Shown: in pieces, positions 8,452-17,931 of the stretch | How the letters are laid out: every line of letters starts with the position of its first letter | Position numbering within the stretch: the stretch's first letter is position 1 | From: Lachnospiraceae bacterium | GTDB lineage: Bacteria; Bacillota; Clostridia; Lachnospirales; Lachnospiraceae | Length of the DNA: 64,000 nt | NCBI GenBank assembly: GCA_015057115.1 | Contig: SVEZ01000008.1 | Coordinates: 1-64,000, forward strand | Direction: 5' to 3' | Position numbers and translations under genes: made by a program | Notes under the pieces: generated by a model | Database searches by the model: none | Seen by the model: the letters and a program-made list of their open reading frames with translations, nothing else | What the model was told of the DNA's origin: nothing

Positions 8452-9060
8452 CTACTGTAAAAATGGATTGTAAATCTTCTCATGTCCGATGGTGGTTTCT
8501 TCCATATGTCCCGGATAAACCGTTACCTCCTCCGGCAGAGTCATAAGCTTCTCACGAATGCCCCGCACCAGTTTGGACATGTCTCCCCCCGGAAAGTCCG
8601 TTCTTCCCACAGACTCGCAAAACAGGGTATCTCCCGAAAATAAAGCACCTTCCTCGGGAAAATAATAGCAACATCCTCCCGGTGTATGTCCCGGTGTCTC
8701 CAAAACTTTAACCTTCATACCACCAAGCAACAGTTCCTGCCCGTCTGAAACGATTTCATCCGTCTTCAGAGTAAAACCTGCCATACTCATTGCAGTATTC
8801 TGTAACACTTCCTGTTCCGCTTTCGTAGCATATACGGGAATCTTGTAGTGCTCACGTAAAGCCTCCACACCGCCGATATGATCAAAATGTCCATGGGTAA
8901 GTAAAATCGCCACCGGAGTAAGCTTCTTTTCTGTAAGCAGCTCAATCAACCGGTCTGCCCAGTCCCCCGGATCAACAATCAATGCTTGACTGCTCTCTTC
9001 CCCATAAGCAATATAACAATTTTCCTGTATCATTCCCACCGGAATGCCCATTATCTTCAT
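8452..9060 (-). CDS. Metallo-beta-lactamase fold hydrolase (glyoxalase II-like)
   Basis: 202 residues. Dinuclear-metal motifs in order: LLTHGHFDHIGG (HxHxDH), GHTPGGCCYY, FSGDTLFCESVGRTDF and YPGHMEETT. Compact form without the extra C-terminal glyoxalase II domain, like YqgX/YcbL proteins. Likely a thioester hydrolase; the substrate cannot be read. It starts 3 nt after the rel stop codon, so it is co-translated with rel, an arrangement common in Clostridia. Confidence 0.88.
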   Translation of the reverse strand: MKIMGIPVGMIQENCYIAYGEESSQALIVDPGDWADRLIELLTEKKLTPVAILLTHGHFDHIGGVEALREHYKIPVYATKAEQEVLQNTAMSMAGFTLKTDEIVSDGQELLLGGMKVKVLETPGHTPGGCCYYFPEEGALFSGDTLFCESVGRTDFPGGDMSKLVRGIREKLMTLPEEVTVYPGHMEETTIGHEKIYNPFLQ

Positions 9061-9063
9061 TTG

Positions 9064-11358
9064 TTATCCTCGTGTTCTTTCTATATCTACAACGCTTTCC
9101 ACCTGGCGAATCTTTGCCATAATGGAGTTTAATTCATCCTTACTGCGAACGGAAAATGCCAAAAACAGGGTTGCAATGTCATTCTTACCTGTCTTTGTGT
9201 GCACTGCCTGAATGTCAATATTGTATTCCGTAAAAATACGGGTAATATCAACCAGCAAGCCTCTGCGGTTATGACCGTAAACCATAATCTCAGCAAGATA
9301 ACTTCCGCTGATGCAATCTGCCTGCCATTCCGCCTCAATAAGACGGGATTTGTCGTGTTCGCTTAAATGCATCATATTCACACAGTCGGTACGATGAATG
9401 GTAACACCACGTCCTCTGGTGACGTAGCCTACAATCTCATCTCCCGGCACCGGACTGCAGCACTTGGAAAAGCGCACTGCTACATCATGGATACCACGCA
9501 CAGTAATACCGGTCTTGGAATGCTTGTGGGGAATCACGCCATCCTTGTTGGCAATGTTCTCCATAATATCCGCATCCGTTACCTGCTCCTCAGCCTCTCT
9601 CTTGGCCAAATCCTGCATCTTATTTATAATCTGACCTTCTCGGATGCCTCCATGTCCCACGCTGGCCATTAAAGATTCCCAATCTTTAAAACCATATTTA
9701 CGAAGAACTTCCCCCCGGATTTCCGGTTTGTTAATCTCTGAAAACTCTATACCATGGCTCTTACAATAGCTATCCATAAGCTCTTTACCATGGGAAATAT
9801 TCTCTTCCTTCAGTTCTGCCTTAAACCAGGCATTAATCTTACTCTTTGCCTGAGAACTCTTTACAATCTTTAACCAGTCACGGCTTGGTCCCTTCGTGTT
9901 CTGAGAGGTTAAAATCTCAATCCGGTCACCGTTTTCCACCTTGTAATCAATGGGTACCAGTTTGCCGTTAACCTTGGCTCCCACCATGCGGTTACCTACT
10001 GCAGAATGAATAGCGTAAGCAAAGTCAATGGGTGTGGAACCGGTTGGCAGATTCTTTACATCTCCGGAAGGAGTAAAGCAAAATACATTGTCGGAGAACA
10101 AATCCAAATCACTCTTTAACAAGGACATAAATTCCTTGTTATCCGACATTTCCTTCTGCCACTCCAAAATCTGTCTAAGCCATGCCAGCTTCTCTTCTTC
10201 CTGACCGTCCGGTCTGGCACCGTTGCTGGCTTCCTTATACTTCCAGTGGGCAGCAATACCATATTCTGCCACACGATGCATCTCAAATGTACGAATCTGA
10301 ATTTCAAAAGGTGTTCCATCATTACCAATCAATGTAGTATGCAAAGACTGATAACGGTTTGGCTTCGGCATGGCGATATAATCCTTAAACCTTCCCGGAA
10401 TCGGCTTATACATCTCATGAATCACACCAAGGGCCGCATAACAGTCCTTTACAGATTCCACAATAATACGAATGGCAAACAGGTCATAAATCTGATCAAT
10501 GGTCTTATCCTGATTTACCATCTTCTTATAAATACTAAAAAAGTGCTTCACACGACCGGAAATCTCAGCTTCAATTCCTGCCTTCTTAATGTGCTCTCCC
10601 ACTTCTATTTCAAGACTGCGAATAAACTTCTCTCTGCTTTCCCGGTTCATGGCAATGCCTTCCACCAGTTCCCGATAAACTTCCGGCTGCAGATATTTTA
10701 ACGCTAAATCGTCTAATTCGATTTTAATTTTGGAAATACCAAGGCGTTGTGCAATGGGTGCAAAAATATCCATGGTCTCCCTTGCTTTTTCCTTCTGCTT
10801 TTCAGGCTTCATGAATTTCAGGGTTCGCATGTTATGAAGACGGTCGGCCAACTTAATAATGATAACGCGGATATCCTTGGCCATGGCAAGAAACATTTTA
10901 CGAAGACTTTCTGCCTGCACCTCCAGCTTATCCTGGTCGTAATTCAACTGGGTCAACTTGGTAACACCGTCAACCAAAAGTGCCACCTCTTCACCGAATT
11001 CTGCAGCAACCTCTTCCTTGGTCATTGCAGTATCTTCCACAACATCATGTAAAAGACCGGCAACGATGGTTTCCTTGTCCATCTCCAGGTCAGCCAAAAT
11101 AATACCCACACAAATAGGATGAATAATATAGGGCTCTCCCGACTTGCGCTTCTGATCCTTATGCATCTCCTTGGCAATTGAATATGCCTTCTCGATCACC
11201 GATGTATCATCGGATGGATGGTATTTGGCAATACAACGAAGAAGCTCCTCAAACAGCGCATCCGGATCCTGAAAATCCTCTGTTTTATGGATGCTGCCCA
11301 AGTGCTCCTGCTCCAGACCTTCAATTTTTTCGAATTCTTTTACATCTGTTGTTTCCAT
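9064..11358 (-). CDS. relA: Bifunctional (p)ppGpp synthetase/hydrolase
   Basis: 764 residues, full-length Rel/SpoT homologue. N-terminal HD hydrolase with AGLLHDVVEDTAMT and ADRLHNMRTLKF (about 75-185); synthetase domain with GRFKDYIAMPKPNRYQSLHT (about 320-345); TGS domain with FCFTPSGDVKNLPTGSTPIDFAYAIH split over about 425-450; C-terminal RIS/ACT with FSKCCSPVPGDEIVGYVTRG and IFTEYNIDIQAVHT. Both active domains keep their signatures, so it should make and degrade the stringent-response alarmone. First gene of rel-MBL-hemZ-hisS. A second, small synthetase lies at 28056-28703. Confidence 0.95.
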   Translation of the reverse strand: METTDVKEFEKIEGLEQEHLGSIHKTEDFQDPDALFEELLRCIAKYHPSDDTSVIEKAYSIAKEMHKDQKRKSGEPYIIHPICVGIILADLEMDKETIVAGLLHDVVEDTAMTKEEVAAEFGEEVALLVDGVTKLTQLNYDQDKLEVQAESLRKMFLAMAKDIRVIIIKLADRLHNMRTLKFMKPEKQKEKARETMDIFAPIAQRLGISKIKIELDDLALKYLQPEVYRELVEGIAMNRESREKFIRSLEIEVGEHIKKAGIEAEISGRVKHFFSIYKKMVNQDKTIDQIYDLFAIRIIVESVKDCYAALGVIHEMYKPIPGRFKDYIAMPKPNRYQSLHTTLIGNDGTPFEIQIRTFEMHRVAEYGIAAHWKYKEASNGARPDGQEEEKLAWLRQILEWQKEMSDNKEFMSLLKSDLDLFSDNVFCFTPSGDVKNLPTGSTPIDFAYAIHSAVGNRMVGAKVNGKLVPIDYKVENGDRIEILTSQNTKGPSRDWLKIVKSSQAKSKINAWFKAELKEENISHGKELMDSYCKSHGIEFSEINKPEIRGEVLRKYGFKDWESLMASVGHGGIREGQIINKMQDLAKREAEEQVTDADIMENIANKDGVIPHKHSKTGITVRGIHDVAVRFSKCCSPVPGDEIVGYVTRGRGVTIHRTDCVNMMHLSEHDKSRLIEAEWQADCISGSYLAEIMVYGHNRRGLLVDITRIFTEYNIDIQAVHTKTGKNDIATLFLAFSVRSKDELNSIMAKIRQVESVVDIERTRG

Positions 11359-11443
11359 TTCTACACCGCCATTTATCCTATTGTATTTTTTCCATTATAT
11401 CATTTCATTATACAGAATATATCGGTAAAATGCAACTTTTCTA

Positions 11444-12319
11444 CTATATCTCCCGGTAAAAACGAAACATTTTTTTCCCTTCCGCTTCAATCTCCCGGTC
11501 AAAGGTAAATCCCAGTCTTTCCGCCACGTGTTGGGAGATTTTGTTTTCCGGTTTTATCAGGCAAAAAAGCTCAGTCAAATACAATTCTTTTCTGGCATAT
11601 TCCATAATGGCAGTACACACTTCCATACAATATCCCTTGTGGGTAAAAGGTTCTGCTATCATGTATCCCAACTCCGCACCGCTTTTCCCGTCTGCGTAGG
11701 TCTTGGGATTCAACCCTGCCCTGCCGGCAGGCATGCCCGTTGCCTTATCTATCACATGCCAAAGGCCGTACTGATAATAGCCGTACACGTATTTCCGGTA
11801 TTTTTGCATATATTCCACTTCATCCTTACGATTATCATAGGGTCGCTCCAGATATTTGGCAATATGGGGCTGGTCATACATGGGATAGATATTATCAAGA
11901 TCCTCTTCGGTCTCCTCTCTCACAAACAACCGCTCCGTTTCCAAAATATCCCAAGGAAGATCCCACTCCCGCTGATAAGCTCGGAGTAAAAAACGATTAT
12001 CCACATCCCACACTTCCTCACAAACCAATGGAAAGCCTTGAAAATCTTCCACATCATCCATTTTGCAGGCAAGGGTGGCAATATTTAATTCTCTTGCATG
12101 AAGCAAAAGCCGCCGGCTTTTTCCCAGGAGAAGCGCCGCACTTTTGGAGCATCCCGCGCTATGAAAAAAATCACACAGCTCTGTTTCCAATTCATCTTCC
12201 GTTCCCGTTAGAGGGCAAAATAAAACCCGATACTCCTCTTCTATCCGCTTTGCAAACTCCTGCATCTTTTCTCCTTCGCCAAAAGCTCCCAATGCAATCA
12301 CGATGGTTGTTAATCTCAT
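11444..12319 (-). CDS. GNAT N-acetyltransferase with an N-terminal HAD-like region
   Basis: 291 residues. C-terminal GNAT domain of the RimJ/RimL type from about 130 (ETERLFVREETEEDLDNIYP, GAELGYMIAEPFTHKGYCME, the acetyl-CoA loop region, ending KPENKISQHVAERLGF). The first 110 residues are separate: GKSRRLLLHARELNIATLA resembles the motif II-III part of HAD-like proteins but lacks a clear catalytic DxD. Acceptor unknown. Start taken at the ATG with GGGAG upstream; an in-frame GTG five codons earlier overlaps that site. Stand-alone gene between the opp terminator and rel. Confidence 0.75.
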   Translation of the reverse strand: MRLTTIVIALGAFGEGEKMQEFAKRIEEEYRVLFCPLTGTEDELETELCDFFHSAGCSKSAALLLGKSRRLLLHARELNIATLACKMDDVEDFQGFPLVCEEVWDVDNRFLLRAYQREWDLPWDILETERLFVREETEEDLDNIYPMYDQPHIAKYLERPYDNRKDEVEYMQKYRKYVYGYYQYGLWHVIDKATGMPAGRAGLNPKTYADGKSGAELGYMIAEPFTHKGYCMEVCTAIMEYARKELYLTELFCLIKPENKISQHVAERLGFTFDREIEAEGKKMFRFYREI

Positions 12320-12357
12320 AGTATTCTCTCCCACACACCTGCTTCGTCTGAAATTTT

Positions 12358-12397
12358 AAAAAAGGAGAAACCAAAAGGTTCTCCTTTTCTTTCTTAC
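12358..12397 (-). terminator. Terminator of the opp-type ABC operon
   Basis: Stem GGAGAACC / GGTTTCTCC with loop TTTT, then TTTTTTAAAAT on the minus strand. The plus strand also has TTTTCTTTC after the stem. Confidence 0.75.
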
Positions 12398-12424
12398 TAT
12401 TATTGTAACGGATTTCCCCGCTTT

Positions 12425-13309
12425 TTACAACACGCTTTGTGTGGTATTTCCCCTTTTCCGGATATAGTTTCCAATCTGGGTAATGCATACCAAAGTGCCC
12501 ACCAGGAAAAGTCCCGGAATCACAATTATCCACCAATTTCCGGATAAAAGTGCTTTTTCCGATAAGGAAAGCATACTTCCCCAGGAAATCACCTCCAAAG
12601 GAAGACCGATACCCATAAAGCTTAAGGTAGATTCCGCCACAATGGCGCTTCGCACATGCATAACCACCATAAACATGATGGAGGATATGAAGTTGGGCGC
12701 CAGATGGTGCCACAACACGTAAAAGAAGTTCCCTCCCATCATCCGTGCAGCCAGAATATATTCGCTGTCCCGCAGCTGTTTTACCTCCGTGCGGATTACC
12801 TTCGCCATACTCATCCAGCCGGTAATACCGATAACAAAGGAAATGCTAAACACATTCGCCTGCCCCAGAATCGCCTGGATAAAAATAATCAACAGCAAGC
12901 CCGGTATTGCCAGCAATATCTCTGTAAAACGCATAATCAGCGTATCCACCCGCTCCGATGCCAGACCGCTGATACTTCCCACCAGAATTGCCAACACCGT
13001 AGTAATGACCGTGGAAAGCACGCCAATAAAAAGAGAGACTCTTCCACCGTACCAAATCATGGAAAAAATATCTCTTCCCATGGTATCGGTTCCGAATAAA
13101 AACTCTTTTCCCGGCGGCGTTGCATAATGTAACAGGTCCATATAGGTAGGATCCTTTGTCATAATCCCTTTTGCAAAGAGACAGCCCAAAATCAGCAGTC
13201 CCAACAGCACTTCCGAAATAACCGGATGTTCTTTATACCAGGAATGGGATTTTACTTCCGATGCGGTCTTTTTTTCCAAAATCCCCACCATCTGAAATCT
13301 ATCGTTCAT
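12425..13309 (-). CDS. Peptide/nickel-type ABC transporter permease, C subunit
   Basis: 294 residues, OppC/DppC type. N-terminal helix (VLLGLLILGCLFAKGIM), a periplasm-side loop with GTDTMGRDIFSMIWYGGRVSL, then the five-helix permease core with the EAA-type loop RDSEYILAARMMGG (about 190-205) that contacts the ATPase. Start at 13309: the ATG has GGAGG 6 nt upstream and overlaps the end of the B-subunit gene by 11 nt. Fourth and last gene of the operon. Confidence 0.9.
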   Translation of the reverse strand: MNDRFQMVGILEKKTASEVKSHSWYKEHPVISEVLLGLLILGCLFAKGIMTKDPTYMDLLHYATPPGKEFLFGTDTMGRDIFSMIWYGGRVSLFIGVLSTVITTVLAILVGSISGLASERVDTLIMRFTEILLAIPGLLLIIFIQAILGQANVFSISFVIGITGWMSMAKVIRTEVKQLRDSEYILAARMMGGNFFYVLWHHLAPNFISSIMFMVVMHVRSAIVAESTLSFMGIGLPLEVISWGSMLSLSEKALLSGNWWIIVIPGLFLVGTLVCITQIGNYIRKRGNTTQSVL

Positions 13310-14273
13310 GCATTGCCTCCTTTGCCCGGATTCTGGGATCGATGCGCTCATTGATAATCTGTGCCACCATATTTCCGAGAATCACCACCATACCGGATAA
13401 AAGAGACAATAACATCAGCAGATTGTAATCATGAAACCGCGCTGATTCATAAGCCAGGGTTCCAATCCCCGGAAAGGAAAATACTGTCTCCACAATGTAG
13501 GTTCCTCCTAAAATATGAGGAACGGAAATCGCCATCAGACTTAAGTAGCTGGGAATCATATTTCGAACGCAATGTCTGTACAGAATCTTGCGCTTAGACA
13601 ATCCTTTGGCCTTTGCCAAAAGCACATAGTCCCGGCGAATTTCCTCTAAAATTTTGTTTCGAATCATATAGGCGTAATACCACAAATGTCCCAAAACCAC
13701 CACCGTCATGGGAAGAATCAGATGCAACAATCGGTCTGACAGGGTATCCACCCGAAGGCTGTGGGCACCACTACTGGGCAGTAACTTTAGCTCCACCGCA
13801 AAAATCAAAATCAGCATTAAGGATACCCAAAACTCCGGAATACAGCTGGTCACCGTTCCCACTTTACAAATAATCTGATCCAACAGCCTATCCTCATGAA
13901 CGGCACAAACAATTCCCAGCAGCAATGCCAGAGAGAAAATCAGAACAAAGCCCACGCCTCCCAGCACCAACGTATATGGCAATCGGTCTAGCACCACTTC
14001 GGTGGCACTTCGCTTGTACTTGTAAGAGATACCAAAATCCCCCTGCATGCTCTTTTCTAAAAAGCGCTGATATTGTGTCAACATGGGATCCCTAAGTCCC
14101 AAACGGTTTTCCGCATGTTCTCTTTCCTCCAGCGTCATTTTCTCCACCCGGTCCCCGTAGTAGGAAACAAGCGGATCTCCCGGCGCCATTCTGGAAACGG
14201 TAAACACCAGAAAACTCAGCACAAAAATACTCACTATGAAAATGAGGATTTTTCCTCCGTAATATCGTATCAT
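13299..14273 (-). CDS. Peptide/nickel-type ABC transporter permease, B subunit
   Basis: 324 residues, OppB/DppB type. N-terminal helix ILIFIVSIFVLSFLVFTVSRM followed by APGDPL, the family hallmark; EAA loop RRDYVLLAKAKGLSKRKILY (about 205-225); final helices with GTYIVETVFSFPGIGTL. Start ATG at 14273 overlaps the stop of the fused ATPase gene (ATGA, 4 nt), showing translational coupling. An upstream in-frame extension of 45 codons is only the ATPase gene read in another frame. Confidence 0.92.
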   Translation of the reverse strand: MIRYYGGKILIFIVSIFVLSFLVFTVSRMAPGDPLVSYYGDRVEKMTLEEREHAENRLGLRDPMLTQYQRFLEKSMQGDFGISYKYKRSATEVVLDRLPYTLVLGGVGFVLIFSLALLLGIVCAVHEDRLLDQIICKVGTVTSCIPEFWVSLMLILIFAVELKLLPSSGAHSLRVDTLSDRLLHLILPMTVVVLGHLWYYAYMIRNKILEEIRRDYVLLAKAKGLSKRKILYRHCVRNMIPSYLSLMAISVPHILGGTYIVETVFSFPGIGTLAYESARFHDYNLLMLLSLLSGMVVILGNMVAQIINERIDPRIRAKEAMHER

Positions 14274-16117
14274 GGGCGCTCCTTTCCAATCTTCGGAATT
14301 GCCGCCAGCAATTCCTTTGTATAGGCATGCTGAGGATTTGAGAAAATCTCTTCCGTTTCTCCCATTTCCACCATTTCTCCATCCACCATAACGCCAACCC
14401 GGTCGCAAAGAAACCGTACCATGGCCAGGTCATGGGCAATAAACAGAATGGAAAAACCATGTTCCACCTGAAGATGCTTAAAAAGATTGATAATCTGCGC
14501 CTGAATGGACACATCCAAGGCCGCTATGGGTTCATCCGCAATTAAGAGTTTCGGATCCGTGGCAACGGCTCTGGCAATTGCCACACGCTGCCTCTGACCG
14601 CCGGAAAGCTCTCCGGGATGCTTATTCAAATAGCCCTCGTCCATTCCCACATAAGAAAGCTGATAAGCCGCCTCTTTTTTCAGGCTTCCACGCTTTGGCT
14701 TTTCATGCCGGATTCGGAAAGGTTCCGTCACAATATCCGAGATTTTCATACGACCGTTTAAACTGGAAGCAGAATCCTGAAAAATCATCTGCCGTTCCGT
14801 GCTAAGGCGTCTTCTTTCCCGCCTTCTGGCCACTCTTTCATGCAACGGAATATCCGCATAAAAGATTTCCCCTTCAAAATCGGTATAGGCATTCATAATA
14901 CACCGGGCCACCGTAGATTTTCCGGAACCGGACTCTCCCACCAGACCAAAGATTTCTCCAGGCATAATGGAAAAGCTGACGTCTTTTACCGCTGTCATCT
15001 TTTTCTTGCCGGGCAATACGAAATCCTTTGTCAAATGGTTTACCGATACCAACGGTTTTTTCGGATCTTCCCCATGGTTTCGCGGCGCATGTTCATGCTC
15101 TTCCATGGAAACCTCATGCACCATATCCATAGTGGAAAAATCCACCCTCGGTGCCCGCTCATCCAGCAGCCAGGTGGCTGCCTTATGGGTATCTGACACA
15201 GCAAACAAAGGCGGTTCTTCCTCGTAGTCAATCTGCAGGGCATAGCGATTTCTGGGGGCAAAAGCATCTCCCACAAAATCCTGTCTTAAATCCGGCGGCA
15301 TTCCCGGAATGGTAAATAGCATCTCTTTTCCCTGAGAATATTCCGGCAAGGAGCGCAATAAGCCCCAGGTATAGGGATGCCGTGGATCTGTAAAGATTTC
15401 GTCCCTGGTTCCGATTTCCACAATCTTTCCCGCGTACATAACCGCAACCCGATCCGCAATGGAGGATACCACTCGCAAATCATGGGATACCAAAATCGTA
15501 GTCATATTCAGTTTCTTCTGAATTTCCTGCAAAAGCCCCAGAATTTGAGCCTGTACCGTTACATCTAAGGCTGTAGTGGGTTCATCCGCCAACAGCAACT
15601 CCGGCTCATTGGCAATGGCAATAGCTAAAACGCTTCGCTGTCTCATACCGCCGGAAAACTGATAGGGGTACTGTTTTGCCCTTACTTCCGGTTTCTTGAT
15701 CCCCACTAGGGATAATAGTTCGTATACCCTTTTTCGAACCTTTTCTTTTTCCATTTTGGGGTGATGAATCAGCAGTGCTTCCGCAATCTGACTTCCAATG
15801 GTCATGGTAGGATTTAAGGTTGTCATTGGATCCTGGAAAAGCATGGAAATCTGCTTTCCCCGAATCCCCTGCCACTCTTTTTCCCGCAGGCTCACCAATT
15901 CCCGGTCAAAAGCGGATACCTGACCGGTTGCGACTGCATTGGCCGGCATCAATCCCATTACACTTTTTAAAAGGGCACTTTTGCCACATCCGGATTCTCC
16001 CACTATGGCAAGGACTTCCCCTTTAGCCACAGAAAGATTCACGCCTCTTACGGCGTGAACCTCTCCTCTGGTTGTTTTGTAATTTACATTTAAGTTCTTG
16101 ATTTCTATTAGACTCAT
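14270..16117 (-). CDS. Fused double ATPase (D-F type) of peptide/nickel ABC importer
   Basis: 615 residues carrying two full ABC ATPases. NBD1: Walker A GESGCGKSALL (about 39), signature QFSGGMRQR, Walker B LLLADEPTTALDV, and the OppD-type C-terminal end with YTWGLLRSLPE and IPGMPPDL. After a linker of about 40 residues comes NBD2: Walker A GESGSGKST (about 395), signature ELSGGQRQR, Walker B LLIADEPIAALDVS, tail AYTKELLAAIPK. All catalytic residues are present in both. The usual separate OppD and OppF are thus one chain. ATG at 16117 is used; a TTG three codons earlier is possible and neither has a strong ribosome site. Confidence 0.93.
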   Translation of the reverse strand: MSLIEIKNLNVNYKTTRGEVHAVRGVNLSVAKGEVLAIVGESGCGKSALLKSVMGLMPANAVATGQVSAFDRELVSLREKEWQGIRGKQISMLFQDPMTTLNPTMTIGSQIAEALLIHHPKMEKEKVRKRVYELLSLVGIKKPEVRAKQYPYQFSGGMRQRSVLAIAIANEPELLLADEPTTALDVTVQAQILGLLQEIQKKLNMTTILVSHDLRVVSSIADRVAVMYAGKIVEIGTRDEIFTDPRHPYTWGLLRSLPEYSQGKEMLFTIPGMPPDLRQDFVGDAFAPRNRYALQIDYEEEPPLFAVSDTHKAATWLLDERAPRVDFSTMDMVHEVSMEEHEHAPRNHGEDPKKPLVSVNHLTKDFVLPGKKKMTAVKDVSFSIMPGEIFGLVGESGSGKSTVARCIMNAYTDFEGEIFYADIPLHERVARRRERRRLSTERQMIFQDSASSLNGRMKISDIVTEPFRIRHEKPKRGSLKKEAAYQLSYVGMDEGYLNKHPGELSGGQRQRVAIARAVATDPKLLIADEPIAALDVSIQAQIINLFKHLQVEHGFSILFIAHDLAMVRFLCDRVGVMVDGEMVEMGETEEIFSNPQHAYTKELLAAIPKIGKERP

Positions 16118-16137
16118 TCGTCTCAATCACTTTCGTC

Positions 16138-17727
16138 TTATTTCAGTGTCCACTCTGCCACGTTCCAGAAAATACCAACACCATGATGTCCTAAAATGGT
16201 GTCCTTGCTGATTCCTTCAATTCTGTCTTTTGCCACATAGTTGGAATCGATGTAGCAGATGAAGGTATAAGCCGGATCCTTTGCCAGTTCTTCCTGGAAT
16301 TTTGCATAAGCTTCTTTACGTGCATCTGTATCATCTGTCTGACGTGCCTCGGTTAAGTACTTGTCTACCAGCTTATTGGAGTAAGCGTTGTAGTTCGCAC
16401 CCTTGTCGGTTCCGAATACTTTATAGGTATGATCGTCTGCATCAAACGGGCTTCCCCATCCGATTAAGAAAGCTTCCTGTCCGCCCCAATCAATCTTAGC
16501 CGGGATTTCAACTTTCATTTCAATACCAACCTCTTTTAACTGCTGTGCAGCTGCCTGCGCAATATCCACACGTACCTGGTCGCCTTCTTTACAGTTAATA
16601 GTGAAGGAAACCTTCTCACCATCGCGATAATAGTATCCGTCGTCACCCTTCTCACATCCTGCTTTTACCAGAACTTCTTCTGCCTTGTTGGGATCAAATG
16701 CATACTGCTCTACATTCTCGTTGTTGTAGATATTTCTCTGCAACGGTCCGTAAGCAATCATACCCTGTCCTAAAATAACCGCATCAATAATAGCCTGACG
16801 GTCAATAGCGTAGTTAATAGCCGAGATTAAATCCTTGTTCTTCTGCCAATATTCGTTAGCAAAGTTGTACATAATTCCGCGATAATCGCTGGTAAGCATA
16901 TCGTAGCATACAAAACCTTCTTTATCCTTGAAGTTCTGAGCATCCTTTGGAGTAAGCTGAGCTAAATCAAGTTCTCCGGATTCCATCTGAACTGCTTTTG
17001 CGTTATCATCTACTACAATCTTAAAGATGATGGTGTCAATGTTTGGAGCACCTTTGAAATAATCCTTGTTAGCCTCTAAAGTAATAGCCTGTCCTTCTTC
17101 CCAGGATTTCAGTTTGTATGGGCCGGTTCCTACCGGGTTACGGAAGTAATCGGATTCCTGCATGTTCTCGCCTTCCAGTAAGTGTTTTGGCAGGATTCCC
17201 ATGGTCATATAGTCTAAAAACGCTACGTTTGGAGCCTCTAAGGTAAATGCTACGGTATTATCGTCAATTACCTTGATTTCTTTTACATCTTCAAAGTTTG
17301 GAGCGTTCTCGGATTCATTATCCGGGTTCATAATAGCTTCAATGGTGAACTTAACGTCTTCTGCGCTGAATGCTTCTCCATCATGCCATTTTACCCCTTC
17401 TTCCAAATGGAAGGTGTAGGTGTAGGTATCTTCATCATAATCCCAGCTCTTTGCAAGTCCCGGAATTACTTCGTTCTTGTCATTATGTGCGGTTAAGCCG
17501 TTAAAAAGCAACACATTAATCTCTCCGTGCTCATCCATTGCCGGATTGATTCTGGTGTAATCGCCGCTGGCATATACCAGGGTATTGTCCGCACTGGCTT
17601 CCGTCTTTGTCTCGTCCGTGCTGTTATTCTTCTTTCCGTCATCAGTCTTGCCGCCGCATGCAGCAAGGGAAACAGTCATTGCCGCCGCCATAATAAGTGC
17701 AGCCGCTTTCTTCATTGTTCTTCGCAT
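16138..17727 (-). CDS. Extracellular solute-binding lipoprotein (family 5)
   Basis: 529 residues. Lipoprotein signal: MRRTMKKAAALIMAAAMT followed by lipobox SLAAC, so anchored outside the membrane. SBP_bac_5 features: GLAKSWDYDEDTYTYTFHL and GVKWHDGEAFSAEDVKFTIE near the N-terminus, GTGPYKLKSWEEGQAITLEA in the middle, and YPLQRNIYN-like hinge (AYGPLQRNIYNNENVEQYAF). Binds oligopeptides, nickel or similar; ligand not readable. Start ATG follows GGAAAGGAAAAACG. First gene of the operon SBP, fused ATPase, permease B, permease C, where each later gene overlaps or nearly touches the one before. Confidence 0.92.
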   Translation of the reverse strand: MRRTMKKAAALIMAAAMTVSLAACGGKTDDGKKNNSTDETKTEASADNTLVYASGDYTRINPAMDEHGEINVLLFNGLTAHNDKNEVIPGLAKSWDYDEDTYTYTFHLEEGVKWHDGEAFSAEDVKFTIEAIMNPDNESENAPNFEDVKEIKVIDDNTVAFTLEAPNVAFLDYMTMGILPKHLLEGENMQESDYFRNPVGTGPYKLKSWEEGQAITLEANKDYFKGAPNIDTIIFKIVVDDNAKAVQMESGELDLAQLTPKDAQNFKDKEGFVCYDMLTSDYRGIMYNFANEYWQKNKDLISAINYAIDRQAIIDAVILGQGMIAYGPLQRNIYNNENVEQYAFDPNKAEEVLVKAGCEKGDDGYYYRDGEKVSFTINCKEGDQVRVDIAQAAAQQLKEVGIEMKVEIPAKIDWGGQEAFLIGWGSPFDADDHTYKVFGTDKGANYNAYSNKLVDKYLTEARQTDDTDARKEAYAKFQEELAKDPAYTFICYIDSNYVAKDRIEGISKDTILGHHGVGIFWNVAEWTLK

Positions 17728-17762
17728 CGTTTTTCCTTTCCTGTTACACCTTTTTATAAGAC

Positions 17763-17800
17763 AAGGCACAGTGCCTTCCTTCTGGAAAGCATTGTGCCTT
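17763..17800 (-). promoter_or_regulatory. Palindromic element upstream of the solute-binding protein gene
   Basis: AAGGCACAGTGCCTT (17763-17777) is a perfect 7+7 palindrome, and a third copy of the half-site, TGTGCCTT, follows at 17793-17800 so that the whole can also form a 12-bp stem with one mismatch. It lies 36-73 nt before the start codon with no U-run after it, so an operator or a leader structure is more likely than a terminator. The rest of 17728-17931 shows nothing else convincing. Confidence 0.5.
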
Positions 17801-17931
17801 CATGACAAATTCTGCTCTTATAAAACTGTAACTACCGTAAAAATATTCATATAGGGTTTACGCCGGTTCAAAAGGACTTTCCTTCTGACAACTGCGTAAA
17901 AAGCGCTTCTGCACCTTATGATGACTTCGTG

